From Macrothele yani (taxonomy: Eukaryota; Arthropoda; Arachnida; Araneae; Macrothelidae), in NCBI GenBank assembly GCA_039090855.1, contig CM077022.1, forward strand, positions 75,912,971-75,976,970: a DNA stretch of 64,000 nucleotides, given 5' to 3'. Below, piece by piece: positions 10,387 to 22,286 of this stretch. The notes under the pieces are model-generated. The model had not been told where the DNA came from. It saw nothing but the letters and a program-made list of their open reading frames with translations, and made no database searches. Made by a program: the position numbers and the translations under genes. Each line of letters starts with the position of its first letter. Position 1 is the stretch's first letter.

Positions 10387-10605
10387 GCCGCCCAGGTGGC
10401 GCAGTGGTCTAAGCGATGGCTTCTGATCATTCGTCTGAGATGGGTCCAGGTTCGAATTCCGGTGAGGCATGGATGTTGTGTTTGTCTTATGACGCTGGCT
10501 CTCTCCCTTCCCTGGAACCAATGGCCCAAAATTAGTGATGGGCGACTGCTTATAGCCCACTGAGTTGCTCATGGTGGTCGTTAACCCTCCAATAAAGAAA
10601 ATAAT
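10387..10605 (+). mobile_element. tRNA-derived SINE with decayed TSD, plus strand
   Basis: Plus-oriented SINE with several substitutions (GCCGCCCAGGTGGCGCAG head; B box GGTTCGAATTCC). The flanking TATTGTGGAAA (about 10376) and TATTGTTGAAA (about 10617) look like a TSD with one mismatch. It is older than the copies at 5799 and 8018. Confidence 0.9.
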
Positions 10606-10647
10606 ATATATATATGTATTGTTGAAAACTCAAGTTACTAAGTTATA

Positions 10648-11408
10648 CAGGGTGATTCAGAACTCATGGGACAAACTTTAAGGGGTGATAGAGCACACTG
10701 CAACAAACATTTTTTGTATAGGGATGTATATGTGCAAGTGACGTGTTGAGGCACTAACACAAGAAATAGAAATGAAAGGAAACATAAATTGTGTACTTAC
10801 AGCATCGTTGACAAGTGCTTATTTACAGCAATGTTTACAATAATTGCTCAAAATTGCATCCTCCAACAGTAATCAACGGCGTGATTGGTGTACAGTTTCA
10901 AAGATGACAGGTATTTCTCACAAACGTGCAGCCGCAACGGATATTCAAGCGACGAGGTTCTCAACAGAGTCAACTGGAGTCTCGTAAACCAGGGCCTTCT
11001 GATGTTCCACAAGAAGTAATCGAGGCTCGATAAATCAAGCGATCAGGGTGGCCAACGGACTGGTCCACCACTGCCAATCCATCGCGCCCCAAAAGTGGCA
11101 TCGAGGTAATTTCGCACATTAATGCTAAAATGGGTTGGCGCCCCATCATGCTGAAACCACAGTTGACGCTGCCACGCATGTATTACTGTTGGTGGATGCA
11201 ATTTTGAGCGATTATTGTAAACATTGCTGTAAAGAAGCACTTGTCACCGATGCTGTAAGTACACTATTTATGCTTCCTTTCATGTCTATTTCTTGGGTTT
11301 GTGCCTCAACGCGTCACTTGCGCCCATACATTCCTATACAAAAAAATGTTTGTTGCAGTGTGCTCTACCACCCCATAAAGTTTGTCCCATGAGTTCTGAA
11401 TCACCCTG
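10648..11408 (-). mobile_element. DD41D-type mariner relative with 226 bp inverted termini
   Basis: A 761 bp element flanked by TA. Both ends begin CAGGGTGATTCAGAACTC, and the inverted termini stay alignable for about 226 bp (10648-10873 and 11181-11408). Between them the minus strand keeps a C-terminal transposase piece: LWFQHDGAPTHF, RNYLDATFGARWIG, then WPP and (after a stop) a S-L-D-L-S-S-L-D-Y-F-L-W segment. By eye, 41 residues separate the QHD aspartate from the final aspartate, matching the DD41D (Visitor) branch of Tc1/mariner. The N-terminal half of the transposase is missing, so this is a deletion derivative that cannot move itself. Confidence 0.8.
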
Positions 11409-11959
11409 TATATTGCAAAAACTGTTTTAAGTTAATTTTTTATTTTCCAAGAACTGCATTCAAATTCCTCAGAAGTGCATCATGTCCTATTGAAAATAAC
11501 TGCCATAAATTCTAAGCACAAATTTTAGTTTGGTAATAAAAGTGTGAATTTAGTTACAGTCATTTGATTAGTTCTTTAGCAATTAAATGGTTTATTTACA
11601 GGTATTGGAGAGGTTATTTGTTGAATGTAAATGGAACTTTAATTTCTAATTAGCTGGAATGAAGAGGTAGCCATGATTGTGATTATTTCTAAGTTAAAAA
11701 TTTTAATGGGAAGTTTAAGAAATGTAAAAAATCGGGAGACAATATGTAACTGAAAAAGCAAAATGCAGCTCTGTGCAGATTTTTTATATTTGAAAATGTG
11801 TTATTTTCAGTAAGTGCAAAGGTAATAGAATATTTTGAAATATTTATAAATGTCTTTTAAAGGAATGTTGGCATATAAATGAACAAATTAGAAATAGCAA
11901 AAATTTTTACAGCTTTCAAATGAAGATTTTAAATTAGTTGTTTTTATTCTGTGTGAGTA

Positions 11960-12136
11960 GCCCTGGTGTTGTATAGTAGTCGGAGGGGGGCCTGTGTTTG
12001 AGACATGGGTAGTGGGGTTGTATTTTAAAGTGCTGGCCCTCTTCCTTTCCTGAAACCAGTGGTCCCAAATTAAGGATGGCCAAATGCTTATAGCCCCTTT
12101 TTTTTATTCATAGTTATCATTAAACTCTGAAAAATA
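11960..12136 (+). mobile_element. Old, degenerate SINE copy
   Basis: A heavily mutated version of the same SINE. It starts GCCCTGGTGTTG, keeps a body with GGCCCTCTTCCTTTCCTG, AAACCAGTGGTCCCAAATTA and GCTTATAGCCCC, and ends near TCATTAAACTCTGA. The tRNA boxes are no longer functional. It shows the family has been active over a long time. Confidence 0.75.
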
Positions 12137-12817
12137 ATTTTGTGTCAAATTTTTTGTACTGTAGAAATGTAGTTTTGACAAACAGAAACTTAAGTATTGT
12201 GTATGTCAACAAATATTTTTTGTGGGGTTTCTGTAAATCTCAGATATGTGAAAAATCGATTTCACATTTACATGAGAACTGCACTGGTTGGTTGATGTGT
12301 TAAATGATTGTGGTGACATCACCATTCCATGAGGTAACTGCAAACTTCATCTTTTCATTTGGTATTTCATGGCCACCCAACCACCTACTATAAAATCCAA
12401 TAACTCATTTTAGGGAATGTAGTTCAAATGTATGACTAAATAGAAATTAGTTATTACAAGATTGTTACCATTGTAGTGTGCACGTGCTTGTGTTTGGGAT
12501 GTGTGTTGTGATTTTTCTTACTATGCCAAGTATATGAATCGTGCAATTTCTTCATCTAAAATAGGTACAACTGTATATAACTTAGTCCATTTCAAGATAT
12601 ATAAGCTGCAGACAAAAACTTCAAAAAAAAAAAAAAAAATTGAAACCAGGTATTTGTGGGGATGAGTAAAATGCAGAGCTTTGCTGGTCCTTGAAGAAGC
12701 CATAGCTCACTATTCGCAATATTTTCTGCACTCTTTGCTTCTTTTCCCTGCTTGTTTGTATTGCTTTTTATTTTTTCTCCAGTATTTCTGGCTCTGTGTA
12801 TTTTGTTTTTCATGTTT

Positions 12818-12825
<8 letters not shown>

Positions 12826-12865
<40 letters not shown>
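12826..12865. repeat. (TA)n microsatellite at RTE-A 5' end
   Basis: About 40 bp of alternating TA directly before the RTE element at 12866. The same element at 45302 also abuts a (TA)n tract. This suggests preferred insertion into, or creation of, such tracts. Confidence 0.9.
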
Positions 12866-12867
<2 letters not shown>

Positions 12868-13074
12868 GATGTAAGGTCAGGTGATGCGTAACATCACAGC
12901 CTCTCCTTGACAAATGTCAACCCCGCCTTCTCGTGGTGCATCCTGTTCCCACTAAAGGGGCTCTGACGACCGCCAATAGTGGTATAACTATACCATCAGG
13001 ATTAGAGGAAATGCTATCCCACACTCACCAACCCGCTTGGCCAGCGTGGTGAGTTATGGCCAAACCCCTCCAAA

Positions 13075-14404
13075 ATGATTCCACAACTTAAATCTTGGCC
13101 CTCAGTCTCCTGCAGCTGGAATGTACCTGGCCAAGGCAGCGGCCAGTGCGACATGAAGGCAGAGGGTGCCAAGAATCCCCAGGAGGACCGGACTAGGCTG
13201 CCATCTGATGCTGACCTTGGCAACGTACAATGGACGCTCCCTATCTTCTGATTCAAGGCTTCTTGAATTGGAAGAGGAACTACAAAGGATCAAGTGGGAC
13301 ATCGTCGGGCTAAGTGAGGTAAGGAGAAAAGGAGAAGATCTCATTGAACTGAAAAGTGGACATCTCTTCTACTATCGTGGGACAGATACTGGCAGAACTA
13401 GTGGTGTTGGATTTATAATAAACAAACTGAAGGATAAAGTTGTAGAAGTTGAAAGTTCCTCTGACAGAGCTGCACGACTCGTTATCCAACTCTCGAGAAG
13501 ATACCAGGCTCAGATTATTCAAACTTATGCACCCACCACTAGTCGTGCTGAAGAAGAAATTGAAGAATTTTATGAGGAAATTCGTGATCTAAATAATAAA
13601 GGTAAGCAGCACTTGAAGATAATTATGGGAGATTTCAATGCAAAAATAGGGCAACGGCAACAGCATGAAACTTCAGTAGGTAAATTCGGTCACGGCAACA
13701 GAAACCAGCGTGGAAATACTTTCGTAGAGTTTGCAGAGGCAGAAGGGTTTTTCATCTTGAACTCCTTTTTCAAGAAAAAGCCACACAGGAAATGGACATG
13801 GAGACATCCAAATGGGACGACAAGTGAAATTGATTTTATTATGTGTAACAAAAAATTCGTCATAGAAGACTGCAGTGTGCTAAACAAGTTCAACACAGGC
13901 AGTGACCATAGATTGGTGAGATGTAAGATGCACCTCAACACGAAACTCGAACGTAGCAAGCTCATAAGACAAACAAAATGTATTGACATAACCAACCTTA
14001 AAAAACACCATAATACCTTCAAATTGGAACTGAAGAACAGATTCTCTGCTTTAGAAGGCCTAACATTGGAAGAAGTGGATATTTCTGAAGTTAACAGAAA
14101 AGTAACCAAAGCTCTTATGGAAACAGCAACAAAATTAGCTGGGTCTAAGAACAAATTGTATGTGAACAAATTATCAGGAAAAACCAAAATGTTGATGCAA
14201 AAAAGAAGAGAGATGAGGACAACTAAAGAAGATGTGACTTCCAAAGTGGAATATATAGAGCTATGCAAGACAGTACGAAAAAGTATCACTGAAGACATAA
14301 GGAAATTCAACTGTGAACTAGTAAGGAAAGCAATTGAAAACAACCAAAGCCTAAAGATAGCAAAGGGACATCTCAGTAAGGGAAAAAATAGATTATGGCA
14401 CTGA
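13075..14404 (+). pseudogene. RTE-A endonuclease domain and linker
   Basis: Encodes the apurinic-type endonuclease that nicks target DNA for LINE insertion, followed by a basic linker. Visible landmarks are LATYNGRSLSSDSR (start of the domain), GLSEVRRKGEDL (with the catalytic Glu), QTYAPTT, IIMGDFNAKIG, TTSEIDFIMC and NTGSDHRLVRCKM (the SDH motif). The frame from Met at 13166 is open for 412 codons. Relative to the copy at 42131-45302 there is one extra base near 13177, so the natural start is probably the Met at 13075. A lost base near 14385 ends the frame early. Host databases sometimes label such sequences 'craniofacial development protein 2-like', but this is a LINE protein. Confidence 0.88.
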
Positions 14405-16025
14405 GAAAAGAAGATGGTTCTGTAACAAGAAATAGAGGCGAAATTTTGACAAGAGTGAAGGATTTCTACTCCAAATTATATGAAAGGGATGATACATGTA
14501 CTCCAGACATCATGAAAGGTACCAGAGTTCTTCCAGTCCTTCCAGCAGAAGTTGCACATGCAATCAAGAACATGAAGCGGGAAAAGCTCCAGGAGAAGAT
14601 GGAATTACTGTAGACATCATACAAGAAGCAAGTGGAGAAATCGAAACAGTACTCGCCCAAATTTTCACTCGATACCTTAATGAAGGGAAAATTCCTGAGG
14701 ATTGGAACAACGCTACAATGATCTTGCTACATAAAAAAGGTGACATTGAGGATCTCAGGAACTACAGACCTATCAGCCTCCTATCAGTGGTTTATAAAAT
14801 CTTCACTAAAGTTCTTTCACACCGCTTGAAGGTGACACTGGACATGGCTCAACCGAGAGAACAAGCTGGATTCAGGAGTGGCTACAGCACAATAGATCAT
14901 ATCCACGTACTGAGAGAACTAATTGTAAGAGCGAGGGAATATGAACTTTCATTGTGCATGGCTTTTATCGATTATGAAAAAGCCTTTGATTCGGTGAAAC
15001 CATCAGCAGTTGCAATGGCTCTGAAATCCTGCGGTATTGAAGATGCATACATTAATATTATTAATAACATCTATGAAAATGCAAGTGCAAAGATTCGGCT
15101 GTTTGAAAATACAACACACATAAAAATTGGAAAAGGAGTGAGACAAGGTGACACCATATCTCTGAAGCTCTTTAATGCCACATTGGAAAATGTCCTTCAA
15201 TCACTGAACTGGGAAAACAAAGGGATAAAGATTAATGGAGATTATCTAACCCACCTTCGTTTTGCTGATGACATAGTCATTTTTGCAACTACCCCATCAG
15301 AGCTACAGAGTATGATCCAGGAACTTGCTGACAAGAGTAAAGAAGTGGGATTAAAAATGAACTTTCAGAAGACAAAAGTGATGTTCAATGCTTTTACAAG
15401 TAATGAAGATTTATCGATTGATGGAGAAAAGCTGGAGATAACAGACACATACGTTTATCTTGGACATCAGATATCAAGTGAGGGTCACATTGGTGAAGAA
15501 ATTAATCGGCGTACAAAACTTGCCTGGAGAGCTTTTGGAAGAAACAGCATAATTTTCAAGAGCAATATGCCATTATGTCTTAAAAGAAAAGTGTTTGATC
15601 AATGCATCCTTGCAGTGCTTACGTATGGTGCAGAGACGTGGACCTTAGCTAAAAGAGACATACAAAGGCTGCAGACAACTCAAAGAAGCATGGAGAGGTG
15701 CATGCTTGGTGTAACCAGGAGAGATAAGAAGAGGAACACGTGGATCCGAAAAATGACAAGAGTGGAAGACATCATGATCAGAGTTAAATCCCTGAAATGG
15801 CAATGGGCTGGACATACTGCCAGAAGAACAGACCATCGATGGACAGCCGAAATTTTAGATTGGATTCCAAGGGACAGGAAAAGACCCAGAAGAAGACCAC
15901 ATGGAAGATGGGTGGATGAAATTCGAAAGTATGCGGGAGTGACATGGAGGAGACTGGCACAAGACAGACCGTTGTGGAGGAAACTTGGGGAGACCTTCGT
16001 CCAGCAGGGGATTGATAATGGTTGA
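14395..16025 (+). pseudogene. RTE-A reverse transcriptase domain
   Basis: Reverse transcriptase of the same element. It contains NYRPISLLSVVYKIFTKVL, QAGFRSGYSTIDHIH, AFIDYEKAFDSV (first catalytic Asp), GVRQGDTIS, and FADDIVIF with the catalytic Asp pair, then the C-terminal region with LTYGAETWTLAKRDIQRLQ and KSLKWQWAGHTARRTDHRW. A missing G in the run near 14577 puts the first 60 or so codons (14395-14580) in another frame from the rest (to 16025). All catalytic motifs look intact, so the damage is limited to single-base indels, mostly in homopolymers, which could also be assembly errors. Confidence 0.9.
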
Positions 16026-16039
16026 CGATGATGATGATG

Positions 16040-16093
<54 letters not shown>
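16040..16093. repeat. (AT)n then (GA)n microsatellite
   Basis: The 3' tail of the RTE-A copy runs into about 20 bp of AT and then about 32 bp of GA repeat. This is probably expansion of the LINE's simple-repeat tail. Confidence 0.85.
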
Positions 16094-16096
<3 letters not shown>

Positions 16097-16361
16097 TTAA
16101 TCGGCATGTATAAAACTTGGCGGGAGAGCTTTTGGAAGAAACAGTAAATTTTTTAAGAGCATTATGTCTTAAAAGAAGTGTTTTTAATAAATGCTTTCCT
16201 TGAGAGTGCTTATGTATGGAGCAGAGACTTGGATCTTAACCAAAAAAGACATACAAGGTCTGCAGGTAACTGAAAGAAGCATCTGAGATGCATGTTTAGT
16301 GTAACTAGGAAAGATAAGAAAAGGAACTCGTGGATAACAAAAACAACAGAAGTGGAAGGCA
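16094..16361 (+). mobile_element. RTE-A internal 3' fragment
   Basis: A decayed piece of the RTE-A C-terminal coding part (AFGRN-like start, TYGAETWILTKKDIQGLQ, RKDKKRNSW-like), without a proper 3' end. It sits between the young copy at 12866 and the older copy at 16447. Confidence 0.8.
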
Positions 16362-16432
16362 CGAGAAGGCGGGGTTGACATTTGTCATAGAGAGGCTGTA
16401 TTATGTTACGCATCACCTGACCTTACATCCTG
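16362..16432 (-). mobile_element. Inverted RTE-A 5' UTR fragment
   Basis: About 70 bp matching the element's first bases in reverse orientation (ACGAGAAGGCGGGGTTGACA to CACCTGACCTTACATCC). It ends 14 bp before the plus-strand start of the next copy (16447), so two 5' ends face each other head to head. Confidence 0.85.
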
Positions 16433-16446
16433 ATATGTATATATAT

Positions 16447-19400
16447 GGGATGCAAGGTAAGGTGATGATGCACAACATATCGCCTCTCCTTGACAAATGT
16501 CAACCCCGCCTTCCCATGGTGCAGCCTGTTCCCACTAAAGGGGCTCTGACGACCGCCAGTAGGAGTGTAACTATACCATCGGGATTACAGAAAATGCTAG
16601 CCCACACTCACCAACCCACATGGCCAGCGTGGTGAGTTATGGCCAAACCCCTCCAAAATGACTCCACAACTTAAATCATGGCCCTCAGTCTCCAGCAGCT
16701 GGAATGTACCTGGCCAAGGCAGCGTAGCGGCCAGTGCGACATGAAGGCAGAGGGTGCTAAGAATCACCGGAAGACCGGACTAGGCTGCCATTTGATGCTG
16801 ACCTTGGCTACTTACAACGAACGCTCCCTATCTTCTGATTCAAGGCTTCTTGAATTGGAAGAGGAACTACAAAGGATCAAGTGAGACGTCGTTGGGCTAA
16901 GTGAGAAAAGGAAAAGATCTCATTGAACTGAAAAGTGGACATCTCTTCTAATATCGTGGGACAGATACTGGCAGAACTAGTGGTGTTGGATTTAGAATAA
17001 ACAAGAAACTGAAGGATAAAGTTGTAGAAGTTGAAAGTTCCTCTGACAGAGCTGCACGACTCATTATCCAACTCTCGAGAAGATACCAGGCCCAGGTTAT
17101 TCAAGATTATGCACCCACCACAAGTCACCCTGAAGAAGAAATTGAAAAATTTTACAAGAAAATTCGAAATCTAAATAACAAAGGCAAACAGCTCTTGAAG
17201 ATCATTATGGGTGATTTCAATGCAAAAGTAGGGCAACAAAATGAAACTTCGGTTACGGGAACAGAAATCTACGTGGAAATACTCTCTTAGAATTTGCAGA
17301 AGCAGAAAGGTTTTTCATCATGAACTCCTTTTTTGAGAAAAAGCCACACAAGAAATGGACATGGAGCCATCCGAATGAGATGACAAGTGAAATTGATTTT
17401 ATTATGTGTAACAAAAAAATTTGTCGGCGAAGACTGCAGTGTGCTGAACAAGTTAAACACAAGTATTACCATAGATTGCTGAGGTGTAAAATGCACCTCA
17501 ACACTAAACTTCAACGTGGCAAACTCATAAGACAAACAAAATGTATTGACATAATCAACCTTAAAAAACACCATAATACCTTCAAGTTGGAACTGAGGAA
17601 CAGATTTATCTGCTTTAGAAGGCCTAACATCGGAAGAAGTGGATATTTCTGAAGAAGTGGATATTTCTGAAGTTAACAGAGAGCTCACCAAGGTTCTTAA
17701 GGAAACGGCAACAAAAATAGGTGGTACTAAGAACAAGTTACATGTGAAGAAAATTTCAGGAAAAATAAAAATTTTGATGAAAAAAAAAATGGAGATGAGG
17801 ACAAATAAAGACGTAACTTGGAATATATAGAGCTATACAAAACAGTGCGGAAAAGGTATCACTGAAGGCATAAAGAAATTCAATTGTGAACTAGTGATGA
17901 AAGCAGTTGAAAACAACCAGAGCCTGAAGATAGAGCAAAAGGACATCTCAGTAAGGGAAGAAAACAGATTATGGCTCTGAGAAAAGATGGTACTGTAACA
18001 AGAAATAGAAGCGAAATTTTGACAAGGGTGAATGATTTATATTCAAAACTATATGAAAGGGATGATACATCTATTCCAGACATTATGACAGATATCAGTG
18101 CCAAAGTTCCTCCAATCCTCCCTGCAGAAGTTACATATGCAATTAAGAACATGAAACAGGAAAGAGCTCCAAAAAAAAAAAAAAGATGGAATTACTGTGG
18201 ACATCATACAAGATGCAAGTGGAGAAATTGAAACTTACACTCACCCAAGTTTTCACCAGATGTCTTAATGAAGAGAAGGTTCCTGAGGATTTGAACAATG
18301 CTACAATGATCTTGTTCCATAAAAAAGGTGATGTTGAGGATCTCGGGAACTACAGGCCCGTCAGCCTCCTTTCAGTGGTTTATAAAATCTTCACTAAGGT
18401 TCTTTCATATCACTTGAAGGTAACACTAGACATGGCCCAACCAAGAAAACAAGCTGGATTTGGGAGTGGCTACAGCACTATAGATCATATCCACGTACTG
18501 AGAGAACAAGAGAATATGAACTCCAATTATGCATGGCATTTATTGACTATGAAAAGGCCTTTGATTCCGTGAAACCATCGGCAGTAACAATGACTTTGAA
18601 ATCCTGCGGTGTTGAAGATGCATACATTAGCATTATTAATAACATCTATGAAAATGCAAGTGTAAAGGTTCGGATATTTGAGGATACGGCACAAATAAGA
18701 ATTAGAAAGGGAGTGAGACAAGGTGACACCATATCTCCCAAGCTCTTTAACGCCACATTGCAAAATGTCTTTCAATCATTGAACTGGGAAAACAAGGAGA
18801 TAAAGATTAATGGAGATTACTTAACTCACCTTCATTTTGCTGATGACATAGTCATCTTTGCAACTAACCCATCAGAGCTACAGAGTATGATGCAGGAACT
18901 TGCTGACAAGAGTAAAGAAGTGGGATTAAATATGAACTTTCATAAGACAAAAGTGATGTTCAATGCTTTTACAAGAAACGAAGATTTATCAATTGATGGG
19001 GGAAAGCTGGAGACAACCGATTCCTACATTTATCTTGGGCAGCAGATATCGAGTGAGGGTCACATTGATGAAGAAATTAATAGGCGTATAAAAGTTGGAT
19101 GGAGAGCTTTTGGAAGAAACAGTACAATTTTTAAGAGCAGTATGCCATTATGTCGCAAAAGAAAAGTGTTTAATCAATGCATCCTGCCAGTGCTTACGTA
19201 TGGAGCAGAGACGTGGACCTTAACTAAAAATGGCATGCAAAGACTGCCGACAACTCAAAGAAGCATGGCGAGATGCATGGTTGGTCTAACCAGGAAAAAT
19301 AAGAAGACGAACTTGTGGATAAGGAAAATGATAGGAGTGGATGACATCATGACCAGAGTGAAATCACTGAAATGGCAATGGGCTGGACGTGTTGCCAGAA

Positions 19401-19612
19401 GATCGGACCACCGATGGAACAACCGAAATTTTAGACTGGATTCCGAGGGACAGGAAAAGACCCAGAAGACCCCATGGGAGATGGAAGGATGAAATTTGAA
19501 AGTATGTTGGAGTGACATGGAGGAGATAGGCCAAGACAGACAATTGTGGAAGAAATTTGGGGAGACCTTCATCCAGCAGTGGATTGATAATGGTTGTTGA
19601 TGAAGATGATGA
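16447..19612 (+). mobile_element. RTE-A LINE, older full-length copy (broken)
   Basis: A full-length but much more diverged RTE-A copy (GGGATGCAAGGTAAGGTGAT start, ATGATGATAT end). The endonuclease (about 16780-17560) and RT (about 18186-19492) are recognisable: IIMGDFNAKVGQQ, TSEIDFIMC, NYRPVSLLSVVYKIF, AFIDYEKAFDSV, GVRQGDTIS and FADDIVIF. Many frameshifts and stops break the frame. There is an 18 bp tandem duplication around 17640-17672 (GATATTTCTGAAGAAGTG). The copy is inactive. The RT half remains open for 319 codons from 18533. Confidence 0.9.
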
Positions 19613-19629
19613 TATATTATATATATATA

Positions 19630-21172
19630 CACACTGCCGGACAATTGCTAAGGACGGATGACAATAGCAACGATGGCAACCATAAAATGGAAGGCAGGAA
19701 AATGTGGAAATTAGCATAAGTGCGGGATACAGCAAGACGTGTTGTGCGTATGCAAATTTTGGATTGCCGAACTTGTTCGTGACGTCATGGCGCTGATAAG
19801 AGATATAAAGGATTTGACGCGTATTGACCGTTGTTGTTCAAACGCAAAGTTGAAAGGGAAAGAATCAATTGACGAACTTGCAATTTTCGGTATGTCTTCC
19901 CGACATCACCTAGATGATTTTACGTGTGGCCGTATTATTGACAAGATTGAAGAAGGGCGAAAAATAACAGATGTTGCCAGGGAGTTCGACGTCAGCCACA
20001 GTGTTGTTTCAAGGCTTTGGAAATCATTTCAAAGAAATGGAGAGTGTAGCAAACGTCACGGGGGAGGTTGTGTTCGCAGTACGGCACCTGCAGAAGATCG
20101 GTAGATAGTGCTATCAACAAAAAGACACCGGCGCAGCACAGCTAGTGAGGTAGCAAATCAGTTTGTGGCTGCTACTGGCAAGCGGATCTCCCGAAAAACT
20201 GTCGCCAGACGTTTGCATGAAGGAGGACTATACGCCCGCCGTCCTGTTGTGTGCATCCCATTGTCCAGACGTCACCGTACCGCCCGTTTGCAATGGTGCC
20301 ATCAACATCGCAATTGGACTGATAACGACTGGTCTGCTGTCCTCTTCTCAGATGAGAGTAGATACAGTCTATCATCTGATTGTCGACCACAACTGATCTA
20401 GCGTGATAGTGGTACTGCATATTGTCCAGCAAACATACAGGAAAGGGACCGATATCAGACATGTAGTGTCATGGTATGGGCTGGCATTATGATCAATGGC
20501 CGTACGTCCCTCTATGTGCTTCCAACTGGGACTATGACTGGCCAACGATACATTAATGATGTTCTGCTACCTCATGTTTGCATTTTCCGTGGTGCTGTTG
20601 GTGATAGATTCATTTTCATGGGCAACAACGCAACATGTCATCGAACAGTCGCTGTCCAGGAGTGTCTTGAGAGCGAGGATATTCAACGCCTCATATGGCC
20701 AGCACGTTCTCCAGATCTGAATCCTATTGAAAATGTGTGGGATGCTTTGGGGAGGAGTCTTGCTGGTCGCCAATGCCCTCCAATGAACAAGGACACCCTC
20801 ATCCGTGCACTGACAGAGGAATGGGATAAATTACCCCAACAGCTGCTTGATAATGTTGTGCAAAGCATGACACGACGTATGGAATCTTGCATCGCCCTCC
20901 ATGGTGGCCATATCCCGTATTGACATCTTACGCCGGAACGCCTGTGGACGGTAATTGCATTTTTTTCACGTTTACGTATTCTGCACAAAATGGCCTGTTT
21001 GTCCCTTGAACATGTTCCAAAGCCTTCTGGATTTCAGAGCACAGTGAATTGTCTTTCTTGTAATGTCCTGGCATTCTGACATTATTTTATTTCACTTGGC
21101 ATCCAACCACACTTACTTTTTTATGCGCTATATACCCGTTTATGATCCGTCCTTAGCAATTGTCCAGCAGTG
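19630..21172 (+). mobile_element. Tc1-like transposon with two in-frame stops
   Basis: A 1.54 kb element flanked by TA. Left end CACACTGCCGGACAATTGC, right end the reverse complement of CACTGCTGGACAATTGC; both continue CTAAGGACGGAT. The layout (short TIRs, one central gene, TA target) is standard for the Tc1 family. Confidence 0.93.
19892..20923 (+). pseudogene. Tc1-like transposase, 343 codons, two stops
   Basis: Cut-and-paste transposase at full family length (343 codons from the Met of MSSRHHLDDF). It has an N-terminal paired-like helix-turn-helix (ITDVAREFDVSHSVVSRLW), a second HTH (SRKTVARRLHEGGL) and a DDE domain with SDESRYSL (first Asp), MGNNATCHR, and SPDLNPIENVWDAL (Glu). The frame is never shifted; it is only stopped by TAG at 20102-20104 and TAG at 20399-20401. 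The second catalytic position, normally Asp in 'DNA', reads Asn here; counting from it gives 34 residues to the Glu (DD34E). The element could not transpose itself. Confidence 0.92.
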
Positions 21173-22286
21173 TATATATACTAAATAAAAGCAAAACCCA
21201 AAGAGGAAAAATAAAATAAAACAAAACAAAAATTCTGAGAGCGAGCAGAAGAAAAAACGTCAAACCCCAATCGTCCAAAGCAAGCAAGCTCCTGACGAGG
21301 GAGACCACAAACAAACAGAAGAACGCAGGGAAGCAGATCAATGATTAATTCTTCTAGGGTAAGCATAAAGAAAATCACTCTCTTATCTACTGAGACCAGT
21401 GAAGTATGGGTTTCTGCTAATTTAGTTTGCTATAAGGACAGATTAAATTTAAGGTTAAACTTGACATATTAAAAGGGGATTGCTAACCCAACCCAGCAAA
21501 CTAAATTAAGTTGCCAGACTGCACAACAACCAAGAGAAGCTCAGCTTAATACTGTTAGAGAAGGATGACGAGCATCCTGAAATTTTGCAATTCCAGAGAA
21601 AAATAAAAAATACTGAAGGAGAGCAAAAAAGCCTAATAAAAGAAAGGTTTCAATTACTTCTGATATTGGAGGTTAATTTTTTGACGTGCATTAATGCAAT
21701 TGCATTTTTTTAACTTACCTTTTGTGTTGGTGAAGTTCGATTAACACTTACCGCACGTGGTTTTGGCATTATTTCGTATTTCCGTTATGTAGATGTGGCA
21801 TGGGGTTTTTTCATTCAGTTTCGAGTCCTCTTCAGTTTTTTTTCCGTTGGTTTTAATTGGTCTCGTTACCAAATGAGTTTTTTCCTTTGCTGCCTCTACA
21901 TTCTTTTAATACATTTTTTACCCGAGTACTTTCGGTAACATTCCGTTACTGTCATCTAGGGGACGTTTGCTCCTACCATCCACGGACCGTGTCAGTAGGG
22001 CATTTCGGTGGTTCTTGCGGGCTGCAACTGTTATCGGCTATCGCTTCCTCTTGGGCGTTGTGGCGCCATCTCTTGTTGGTCACTGATCTCATTTTTCGAA
22101 ATTTTCCATTTTTTTGCTCAATTTTTAATTAAATTCCTCCAACTGTTTCTTAAAATATTAGGGTCATTATGGTTGCAAACTTTTGCTCTGTTTTTTTCTA
22201 TCATTACCGACTCTGCTATTCTGAGGTGTTTTTCGGATTTACAGCTTTTTATTATTTTTATATTTTCAAATTTAGGATATTTTTGG
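21173..22286. other. No gene recognised
   Basis: AT-rich DNA after the Tc1 element. Open frames on both strands have low complexity (Phe/Leu-rich from T-runs). A GCTCCTGACGAGGGAGACC stretch near 21288 recalls the 3' end of Penelope-type elements, but this is too little to call. Confidence 0.4.

Larger units (their letters stand above)
12866..16041 (+). mobile_element. RTE-A LINE, full-length copy
   Basis: A 3.18 kb RTE-type non-LTR retrotransposon. It starts GGGATGTAAGGTCAGGTGAT, has a 5' UTR of about 200 bp, then one long endonuclease-reverse transcriptase reading frame broken by a few single-base shifts. It ends in (GAT)n running into (AT)n. It lines up end to end with the minus-strand copy at 42131-45302 and with the older copy at 16447-19612. 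Very few differences separate it from 42131-45302, so both inserted recently. Confidence 0.92.

Noticed and set aside
12681..12913. Open frames rich in Ile-Tyr (also near 15784 and 42058)
   Set aside because: Translations of (TA)n microsatellites.
13166..14404. Possible host 'craniofacial development protein 2' gene
   Set aside because: The frame is the endonuclease part of an RTE LINE, present in several copies with a downstream RT and LINE ends.
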